This document shows, one piece after another, positions 1-4,945 of a stretch of 8,717 bases of DNA. The first letter of the stretch is position 1. Each line of letters opens with the position of its first letter. The position numbers were made by a program, and so were the translations under genes. Below the pieces are notes generated by a model, which saw only the letters and a list, made by a program, of their open reading frames with translations, was not told where the DNA came from and did not search any database. The stretch comes from an uncultured Veillonella sp. GTDB taxonomy: Bacteria; Bacillota; Negativicutes; Veillonellales; Veillonellaceae. The DNA lies in the NCBI GenBank assembly GCA_934216375.1, contig CAKQBP010000047.1, positions 1 to 8,717 on the forward strand. Direction: 5' to 3'.

Positions 1-34
1 AGTAGAGTCAGATAAAAAAATTGAGTTTACATAC

Positions 35-65
35 AAACCACAAGATTAAAATCTTGTGGTTTTTT
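35..65 (+). terminator. Rho-independent terminator of an upstream gene
   Basis: A 12-bp perfect stem (35-46 pairing with 51-62, arms AAACCACAAGAT and ATCTTGTGGTTT) closes a 4-nt loop and runs into a T tract ending at 65. No gene is visible in the 34 bases before it, so it most likely ends a plus-strand gene to the left of the window and insulates the pxp operon from it. Confidence 0.85.
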
Positions 66-88
66 GGTTATAAAAGAATTTTGTATAC

Positions 89-102
89 ATGATAAAAATC
101 AT
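89..102. promoter_or_regulatory. Inverted repeat at the -35 region, possible operator
   Basis: ATGAT (89-93) and ATCAT (98-102) form a perfect inverted repeat around AAAA, immediately beside and overlapping the candidate -35 element. The position suits a repressor or activator site. The sequence is AT-rich and short enough to arise by chance, and the binding protein is unknown. Confidence 0.3.
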
Positions 103-131
103 TGCTAACACATCGATTTCTTTAGTATAAT
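102..131 (+). promoter_or_regulatory. Candidate sigma-70-type promoter of the pxp operon
   Basis: TTGCTA (102-107) and a perfect TATAAT (126-131) are separated by 18 bp, which predicts a transcript start near 138 and a leader of about 60 nt before pxpA. It is the best promoter match between the upstream terminator and pxpA. The start point is inferred. Confidence 0.6.
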
Positions 132-137
132 CGTATC

Positions 138-161
138 ATTGAATTCAATATTCTATAGAAT
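138..161. promoter_or_regulatory. Two abutting 12-bp perfect palindromes in the pxpA leader
   Basis: ATTGAATTCAAT (138-149) is followed without a gap by ATTCTATAGAAT (150-161). Both are perfect dyads and sit at the predicted transcript start of the pxp operon, a typical place for an operator. No known operator family is recognised. Confidence 0.35.
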
Positions 162-196
162 TTATAAAATAAATGAAGATGGAGAGGTAATAGTAT

Positions 197-964
197 ATGT
201 CTCATTATGTAGATTTAAATAGTGATTTAGGCGAAAGTTTTGGTAACTATACATTAGGTATGGATAGTGAAGTATTAAATCACGTAACAAGTGCTAATAT
301 TGCTTGTGGTTGGCACGCTGGAGATCCTCTTATTATGGATGCGACTGTCCGCATATGTAAGGAAAAAGGCGTTGCTGTAGGGGCGCATCCTGGTTATCCA
401 GATCTGATGGGATTTGGTCGTCGTGCGATGGCAGTAAATCCTGCTGAGGCAAAAGCCTATATGGTGTACCAACTAGGTGCACTTCAAGCTTTTTGTGATA
501 GTTATGACATTAGTTTACAGCATATGAAACTACATGGTGCTTTTTACAATACAGCCTGTGTTACGCCTGTACTAGCCGATGCAATTTTAGATGGTTTACA
601 AGCGGTAAATTCTAATATCGCGGCCATGGTATTGAGTGGTAGCTATATTGCTCAAGAGGCACAGCGACGAGGTATTCCTGTTATACAGGAAGTGTTTGCT
701 GATCGTGGCTATACAGAGGAGGGAACATTGGTCCCTCGTACAGAAGCAGGTGCTTTCATTAAAGACCCACAAGAGGCTTTAGACCGAGTTCTCATGATGG
801 TTACAAAGGGTAAGGTTGTTACTAATACAGGGAAGACCATTGATATTGTGGCCGACTCCGTATGTGTTCATGGTGATAACCCAGAAGCGATAGCTTTCAC
901 AAGGTATATTCGGGAGGGGCTCACAAAAGCTGGTGTAACGGTGGCAAATTTTCAACACCGATAA
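197..964 (+). CDS. pxpA: 5-oxoprolinase (ATP-dependent) subunit PxpA, LamB/YcsF family
   Basis: This is the PxpA component of the cytosolic three-subunit 5-oxoprolinase, which uses ATP to open 5-oxo-L-proline to L-glutamate together with PxpB and PxpC. The protein is 255 residues, full length for a family of about 245-257. Family signatures are visible in order: VDLNSDLGESFG (5-16), SANIACGWHAGD (32-43), VGAHPGYPD (61-69), LHGAFYN (112-118), EVFADRGYTEEGTLVPR (165-181) and CVHGDNP (223-229). The acidic and histidine residues in these motifs fit the (beta/alpha) barrel deacetylase-like fold known for the family. The ATG follows GGAGAGG (181-187) by 9 nt. It is the first gene of the operon. Older annotations call it LamB/YcsF or lactam utilization protein. 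Identification is secure; reaction details come from knowledge of the family. Confidence 0.95.
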   Translation: MSHYVDLNSDLGESFGNYTLGMDSEVLNHVTSANIACGWHAGDPLIMDATVRICKEKGVAVGAHPGYPDLMGFGRRAMAVNPAEAKAYMVYQLGALQAFCDSYDISLQHMKLHGAFYNTACVTPVLADAILDGLQAVNSNIAAMVLSGSYIAQEAQRRGIPVIQEVFADRGYTEEGTLVPRTEAGAFIKDPQEALDRVLMMVTKGKVVTNTGKTIDIVADSVCVHGDNPEAIAFTRYIREGLTKAGVTVANFQHR

Positions 965-1106
965 CATTATTAAATACATTAAAATAAATGCTTAATTAAT
1001 ACCAACAGGAAATGCAAATATAAGTACTAAAAGTAAGTATTACATGTAAGTATAAGCTTTAAGCAATAAGTATGGCATAGATTAATTATTATATGTGGAG
1101 GTTCCT
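965..1106 (+). other. pxpA-transporter intercistronic spacer with iterated TAAGTAT heptamers
   Basis: This 142-nt AT-rich spacer has no terminator and no convincing promoter, so the transporter is probably cotranscribed with pxpA. It carries TAAGTAC at 1021 and TAAGTAT at 1034, 1047 and 1067, giving start spacings of 13, 13 and 20 bp. The ribosome binding site GGAGG (1097-1101) closes the spacer. Confidence 0.4.
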
Positions 1107-2303
1107 ATGAAACCAATTACAGGTAAAGCGAGTTTCTCTGTCCTATTAGGGGCAGCTTTCTTAATGGCCACGTCTTCCATTGGACCTGGCTTTATGTTAC
1201 AAACGGCAGCATTTACAAATGAGCTAAAAGCAGACTTTGCATTTGCTATCGTTGTATCCGTTATTTTCTCTATTATTGCTCAACTTAATGTGTGGACGAT
1301 TATTGGTGTATCCCAAATGCGTGGTCAAGATATTGCGAATAAGGTATTGCCAGGCCTTGGTTATATAGTGGCATTTTTAATTTCCCTTGGTGGCTTGGCC
1401 TTTAATATCGGTAATATTGGTGGTGCTTCTATGGGCCTCAATATTATATTTGGTATCGACACAACAACAGCGGCCGCTATTAGCGGTATCTTGGGTATCT
1501 TACTATTTACATCTAAGAAGATGGGTGGTGTTTTAGATAATACGGCTAAAGTACTCGGTACTGTTATGCTTGTTCTTATCGCTTACGTAGCCCTTTCAAC
1601 AAATCCTCCAGTAGGGACAGCAGTAACTCATGCGATAGTACCTACGAATTATCCGTGGCTTGCTACGATAACTCTTATTGGAGGTACCGTAGGTGGATAT
1701 ATAACATTCTCTGGTGGTCACCGCCTCATTGATGCTGGTATTACAGGGCAAGAACATTTAAAGGATGTACGTCGTGCAGCGATTATGGGCATGTCTGTTG
1801 ATGCCCTAGTTCGTATATTATTGTTCTTAGCTGTTCTTGGTGTGGTATCTATGGGTTATGTACTAGACTCTAAGGATCCAGCTGGTTCTGCATTTCTTCT
1901 CGGCGCTGGTGAAATCGGACATAAATTATTTGGTATAGTGTTCTTCTGTGCTGCATTGACCTCTGTAGTAGGGGCTGCCTACACATCAGTATCCTTCTTA
2001 AAAACATTGTTTAAGGTGGTAGAACGAAATGAAAAATTGACTATTATGGCATTTATCTTTATTTCCACATGTATCCTGATTTTTATTGGTAAACCAGCAT
2101 CTCTATTGATTTTAGCCGGTTCTGTAAATGGTTTGATCTTGCCTGTTACGTTGGCAGTTATGCTTGTCGCAACTCATAAATCTGAAATCGTAGGGGCATA
2201 CAAACACAATAAACTTTTATATTATACAGGGTGGATTGTAGTGCTCGTAACATCTTACATTGGTGTTACATCTTTAAAAGGCATTGCTAAGTTACTAGGT
2301 TAA
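1107..2303 (+). CDS. NRAMP-superfamily membrane transporter, YcsG-like, without canonical metal-site motifs
   Basis: This is a 398-residue polytopic inner-membrane protein with about 11 hydrophobic segments, resembling the YcsG branch of the NRAMP (SLC11) superfamily that is encoded beside pxp/kip genes in Bacillus. Segment 1 reads SSIGPGFMLQTAAFT (residues 23-37), where classical NRAMP proteins have the Asp-Pro-Gly-Asn metal motif: the Asp is Gly and the Asn is Phe. The segment expected to carry Met-Pro-His reads GGTVGGYITFSGGHRLIDAG (192-211) and has no such motif. Manganese or iron transport is therefore not supported. Its place between pxpA and pxpB suggests uptake of 5-oxoproline or a related metabolite, which is inference. 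The start is ATG 1107, 5 nt after GGAGG (1097-1101). An in-frame GTG at 1095 overlaps that ribosome binding site and is unlikely to be used. Confidence 0.85.
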   Translation: MKPITGKASFSVLLGAAFLMATSSIGPGFMLQTAAFTNELKADFAFAIVVSVIFSIIAQLNVWTIIGVSQMRGQDIANKVLPGLGYIVAFLISLGGLAFNIGNIGGASMGLNIIFGIDTTTAAAISGILGILLFTSKKMGGVLDNTAKVLGTVMLVLIAYVALSTNPPVGTAVTHAIVPTNYPWLATITLIGGTVGGYITFSGGHRLIDAGITGQEHLKDVRRAAIMGMSVDALVRILLFLAVLGVVSMGYVLDSKDPAGSAFLLGAGEIGHKLFGIVFFCAALTSVVGAAYTSVSFLKTLFKVVERNEKLTIMAFIFISTCILIFIGKPASLLILAGSVNGLILPVTLAVMLVATHKSEIVGAYKHNKLLYYTGWIVVLVTSYIGVTSLKGIAKLLG

Positions 2304-2315
2304 TTAATTATCTGT

Positions 2316-2356
2316 GAAAGCACCATTACGTTCGGCTTGAATGTGATGGTCCTTTC
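2316..2356 (+). other. Long imperfect intercistronic stem-loop before pxpB
   Basis: Positions 2316-2333 can pair with 2339-2356 over 18 positions around a 5-nt loop (GGCTT). The stem has two G-U wobbles and one C-C mismatch. No T tract follows (the sequence continues TAGTTATAG), so it is not a standard terminator. An RNA-processing, stability or attenuation element that sets the ratio of transporter to PxpB/PxpC is plausible. The stem ends 10 nt before the pxpB ribosome binding site. Confidence 0.55.
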
Positions 2357-2377
2357 TAGTTATAGCAGGAGGTACAT

Positions 2378-3121
2378 ATGAAACCTACAATTTCACCTGT
2401 AGGGGATTGCGCTATCTCTATTGATTTTGGTCAAGTAATCGATCCAAAGATTAATCGACAAATCCGACAAGTTATAGAGCAGATTAAAGTCTTACAGCTA
2501 GATGGAATTATTGAACTAGTTCCTACATACTGTGCATTGCTTGTTCAATATGATGCAATGGTATATACGTATTCAGACATTTGTAGAATTCTTGATCCTA
2601 TATTACAAGAATCTGTAACAGACAGCGTAATTGAACGTGTTATGATTGTTGAAATACCTACCGTATATGGTGGTGAGTTTGGTCCAGATTTAGGCTTTGT
2701 AGCCTCTTACAATCATATAAGTGAAAATGAGGTCGTATCCATTCATAGTGGTACAGATTATTTAGTTTATATGCTAGGCTTTATTCCTGGATTTACCTAT
2801 TTAGGTGGCATGGATCCACGCATTGCAACGCCGCGGTTGTCTTCACCAAGAACTTTGATTCCTGCCGGCTCTGTAGGTATTGCAGGAGAACAGACTGGTA
2901 CATATCCATCAGATTCTCCTGGAGGCTGGCAGATTATTGGACGCACACCTGTGACTATGTATGACATGTCTAAGAAACAGGCTGCACTATTGCAAGCCGG
3001 AGACTACGTTCGTTATGTGTCTATCGATGAAAACGAATTCCATAGGATTAAATCCTTGGGTATGGAATATATTCCGTCTATGTATAAAGTAGAGGTAGGT
3101 GAGTTACGTGGGTATAAATGA
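2378..3121 (+). CDS. pxpB: 5-oxoprolinase (ATP-dependent) subunit PxpB (KipI family)
   Basis: This is the PxpB subunit, which partners PxpC in the complex that converts 5-oxo-L-proline to glutamate in the cytosol. The protein is 247 residues, about the usual family length. The N-terminal part has the typical PVGDCAISIDFG (7-18) and ELVPTYCALLVQYD (46-59). The C-terminal cyclophilin-like part carries the family signatures LGFIPGFTYLGGMD (133-146), PAGSVGIAGEQTG (162-174) and YPSDSPGGWQIIGRTP (176-191). The ATG follows a perfect AGGAGG (2367-2372) by 5 nt, so this may be the best-translated gene of the operon. Its end overlaps pxpC. In Bacillus the homologue is KipI, first described as an inhibitor of a sporulation kinase; other annotations call it allophanate hydrolase subunit 1. 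With pxpA and pxpC beside it, the 5-oxoprolinase role is the best reading. Confidence 0.95.
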   Translation: MKPTISPVGDCAISIDFGQVIDPKINRQIRQVIEQIKVLQLDGIIELVPTYCALLVQYDAMVYTYSDICRILDPILQESVTDSVIERVMIVEIPTVYGGEFGPDLGFVASYNHISENEVVSIHSGTDYLVYMLGFIPGFTYLGGMDPRIATPRLSSPRTLIPAGSVGIAGEQTGTYPSDSPGGWQIIGRTPVTMYDMSKKQAALLQAGDYVRYVSIDENEFHRIKSLGMEYIPSMYKVEVGELRGYK

Positions 3122-4130
3122 GTTTAAGGCTGCTTTAATCCGCGTAGATGCACCAGGGATGTACACTACGATTCAAGATTCTGGCCGCGTTGGCTTTCAA
3201 CAATATGGTATGCCTGTGGCAGGTCCTATGGATAGTGAAAGCTATCTATTGGGACAGGCTCTAGTAGGAAACAAGGAACCTCTAGGTGCTTTAGAATGTA
3301 CTGTGTTACCTCCTACGCTAATTGTTCAAGGCACATGTATTGTTGCTTTTACAGGGGCCGACATGCACCCAACCATTAACAATGTAGTCGTGCCTCGATA
3401 TATACCTTTTATTTGTCACGACGGGGATATTATTTCTGGTGGCTTCAGCCAATGTGGCGTGCGTATGTATATTGCTTTCTCTGGTGGTATCGATGTTCCT
3501 GCTATTAACGGTAGCGTATCCACTCATACAAAGGCTAAAATAGGTGGCTTTGAGGGGCGTCCGTTACAAGCGGGCGATCAGTTTGGCATCAAAGCATTTA
3601 CTAGAGAAGACGTGAATGTGTGCGACTTCTATGGTAGTCATAACTTATTCAATACTGCCTTATATAACCGCGGCGGTCGTGAGTGTCACGAACCTTTACG
3701 TGTAGTACTAGGAGAGCAAGCAAAGTATTTTACAGAGATAGGGATTAAGACCTTTGGTAGTAAAATATATACGTTGACTGTGCAATGTGATCGCATGGGC
3801 TTCCGCTTAGATGGTCCTGTTATAGAGCATATAGAGAGTGCGGATATTATTTCCGATGGAGCTGTTTTTGGTTCTATTCAAGTTCCTTCTGATGGCAACC
3901 CTATAGTGCTCATGGCAGATCGGCAAACTACAGGTGGTTATACAAAGATTGGTACTGTGATTACGGCAGATTTACCTAGGTTAAGCCAGTTGCCAGTAGG
4001 GGATGGAATTCGTTTTGATATTATTTCTGTAGAAGAATCACAAGAAATATATCGTACATATATGAAACGCTTATATAAGCGAATACAATTAGCACACGAA
4101 CAAAGTTTATATGTTTTTAAATTACGGTAG
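3099..4130 (+). CDS. pxpC: 5-oxoprolinase (ATP-dependent) subunit PxpC (KipA family)
   Basis: This is the third subunit of the 5-oxoprolinase, up to 343 residues. Visible signatures are PGMYTTIQDSGRVGFQQYG (19-37) with PVAGPMD (39-45), FTGAD (84-88), IAFSGGIDVP (125-134), and the conserved C-terminal stretch SIQVPSDGNPIVLMADRQ (259-276) followed by TTGGYTKIG (277-285). There is no biotin-attachment motif, so names such as biotin-dependent carboxyltransferase or urea amidolyase-like protein reflect only domain relationship. The start is uncertain. GTG 3099 has AGAGG (3091-3095) only 3 nt away, while GTG 3108 has AGGTGA (3097-3102) 5 nt away and may be the true start. No in-frame ATG precedes the conserved region. 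The gene overlaps pxpB by 23 or 14 nt, which indicates translational coupling and fits subunits of one complex. Confidence 0.93.
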   Translation: MSYVGINEFKAALIRVDAPGMYTTIQDSGRVGFQQYGMPVAGPMDSESYLLGQALVGNKEPLGALECTVLPPTLIVQGTCIVAFTGADMHPTINNVVVPRYIPFICHDGDIISGGFSQCGVRMYIAFSGGIDVPAINGSVSTHTKAKIGGFEGRPLQAGDQFGIKAFTREDVNVCDFYGSHNLFNTALYNRGGRECHEPLRVVLGEQAKYFTEIGIKTFGSKIYTLTVQCDRMGFRLDGPVIEHIESADIISDGAVFGSIQVPSDGNPIVLMADRQTTGGYTKIGTVITADLPRLSQLPVGDGIRFDIISVEESQEIYRTYMKRLYKRIQLAHEQSLYVFKLR

Positions 4131-4164
4131 TTTGTTCCCTAATTTAATTATACAATTTAGTAAT

Positions 4165-4206
4165 AAAGCTATCTTGTAGATTGTCATTTCTATGAGATAG
4201 CTTTTT
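4165..4206 (+). terminator. Rho-independent terminator of the pxp operon
   Basis: AAAGCTATCT (4165-4174) pairs with AGATAGCTTT (4195-4204), with a further T-G, G-T extension inward, and the descending arm runs into T residues through 4206. It begins 34 nt after the pxpC stop and marks the end of the four-gene operon. Confidence 0.8.
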
Positions 4207-4376
4207 ATTATGTAATGTAAGATGAACTCGATTAAATGTTGATAAAAATTGAAGCATAATAATCTAAAAGCAATACATGATACGTTAAATGCTGTATAAC
4301 AAGATAATAGTGATCTATAAGAGGCTCAACTTAATCGATAATAATCTGAGCATATTTTTTTTGAAAGGTGTAGTAA

Positions 4377-4393
4377 CTTAATCACTGATTAAG
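4377..4393. promoter_or_regulatory. 17-bp perfect palindrome next to an orphan Shine-Dalgarno-like sequence
   Basis: CTTAATCA (4377-4384), a central C, and TGATTAAG (4386-4393) form a perfect 8-1-8 dyad. It overlaps AGGGAGG (4392-4398), which looks like a strong ribosome binding site, but no start codon and reading frame of useful length follows. It may be an operator, or a remnant of a lost gene start. Confidence 0.35.
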
Positions 4394-4597
4394 GGAGGAT
4401 ACATAAAGTTTTATAAAAATTTAATGAATTAATTATGTCTATAGTGATGACATGTAATTAGTCCATAATATCTAGTTAAACACAAGTTTTTTTAGTACAT
4501 ATAATCTCATAAACGAAATTTAAATAATTGATTATGAGTTTATATTCATTTTATCTCTTCAGTATGGTATAAAATAATCCCGTATTTTATATGATTA

Positions 4598-4613
4598 TGT
4601 GATATGAATCACT
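4598..4613. promoter_or_regulatory. Crp/Fnr-type operator-like dyad
   Basis: The sequence reads TGTGA-N6-TCACT, one base off the TGTGA-N6-TCACA half-site pattern of the Crp/Fnr family; GTGAT and ATCAC form a perfect dyad within it. It is centred about 54 bp upstream of the start expected from the first promoter candidate and about 106 bp upstream of the second. A match of this type can occur by chance in AT-rich DNA, and no regulator gene is in view. Confidence 0.35.
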
Positions 4614-4623
4614 ATAAAACGCA

Positions 4624-4653
4624 TTACTACGCTATTTTTGTGATACTTATAAT
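4624..4653 (+). promoter_or_regulatory. Candidate promoter P1 for the adhesin
   Basis: A perfect TATAAT (4648-4653) is preceded at 18 bp by TTACTA (4624-4629), a 4/6 match to TTGACA. The expected start is near 4660, leaving a leader of about 130 nt. The weak -35 would suit activator dependence at the dyad just upstream. Confidence 0.4.
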
Positions 4654-4675
4654 TATGAAGAATAAATGAAAATGC

Positions 4676-4705
4676 TTGATAGTGTATTAAAGGTTTTGAT
4701 ATACT
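4676..4705 (+). promoter_or_regulatory. Candidate promoter P2 for the adhesin
   Basis: TTGATA (4676-4681) and TATACT (4700-4705) are separated by 18 bp. The expected start is near 4712, leaving a leader of about 80 nt that contains a short hairpin. Confidence 0.5.
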
Positions 4706-4730
4706 TAACATATTGAAAATATTGAAATTC

Positions 4731-4750
4731 TCATATGATTTACCATATGA
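4731..4750 (+). other. 5'-UTR hairpin of the adhesin mRNA
   Basis: TCATATG (4731-4737) and CATATGA (4744-4750) form a 7-bp perfect stem with a 6-nt loop, ending 32 nt before the AGGAG ribosome binding site at 4783-4787. It is AU-rich and therefore weak. It could be a modest stability or regulatory element. Confidence 0.3.
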
Positions 4751-4792
4751 AGAAGCATAGAGGGAGCATTAATATAGTTTATAGGAGAAAAT

Positions 4793-4945
4793 ATGAATAA
4801 GATTTTCAAAGTGATTTGGAGCAAATCAAAAAATTGTTACGTAGTAGTATCTGAGTTCGCTAAGAATAATAGCGGCAAAAAGAAAATTGTTGTAGCAGCC
4901 ATCTTGGCTGCATTAGCAATGACTAATGCTAGCATCTCTATGGCG
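4793..4945 (+). other. ESPR plus Sec signal peptide of the adhesin
   Basis: Residues 1-24 match the extended signal peptide region of type V secreted proteins (MNKIFKVIW, then CYVVVSEFAK). A basic stretch KKK (29-31), a hydrophobic core (32-43) and a small-residue cleavage site S-M-A (49-51) follow. The ESPR is thought to slow inner-membrane export of very large autotransporters. The cleavage site is predicted by eye. Confidence 0.85.

Larger units (their letters stand above)
4131..4792. other. Gene-free AT-rich regulatory interval upstream of the adhesin
   Basis: No ORF here has both a start with a good ribosome binding site and more than a few codons. After the pxp terminator the interval holds: a weak 5-bp hairpin (4324-4328 with 4347-4351) followed by eight T at 4355-4362; a 17-bp palindrome at 4377-4393; an inverted repeat CTCATAA/TTATGAG (4506-4512 and 4532-4538); a Crp/Fnr-like dyad at 4598-4613; two promoter candidates; and a leader hairpin. 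The length and density of dyads suggest elaborate control of the adhesin, or decayed sequence at a variable locus. Confidence 0.6.

Noticed and set aside
89..102. A Fur box at the pxp promoter
   Set aside because: The GATAAAAATCATT stretch resembles part of a Fur site, but the 19-bp consensus is not matched well and nothing in the operon clearly concerns iron.
1095..1106. An upstream GTG start for the transporter, adding MEVP
   Set aside because: This GTG overlaps the GGAGG ribosome binding site (1097-1101) that is ideally placed for ATG 1107.
1107..2303. Annotation as a manganese or iron transporter (MntH)
   Set aside because: The fold family fits, but the Asp-Pro-Gly-Asn and Met-Pro-His residues that bind the metal are absent and the operon context is 5-oxoproline metabolism.
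2378..4130. Allophanate hydrolase or urea carboxylase subunits
   Set aside because: PxpB and PxpC are often named this way by domain similarity, but no biotin carboxylase or amidase domain is nearby, and pxpA is adjacent.
4324..4362. A terminator formed by GCTCA/TGAGC and eight T
   Set aside because: The stem is only 5 bp with an 18-nt loop and four bases separate it from the T run. The strong terminator at 4165-4206 already ends the operon.
4355..4493. T8 and T7 tracts as phase-variation switches for the adhesin
   Set aside because: They lie 220 bp or more upstream of the likely promoters and outside any reading frame, so a switching role has no support here.
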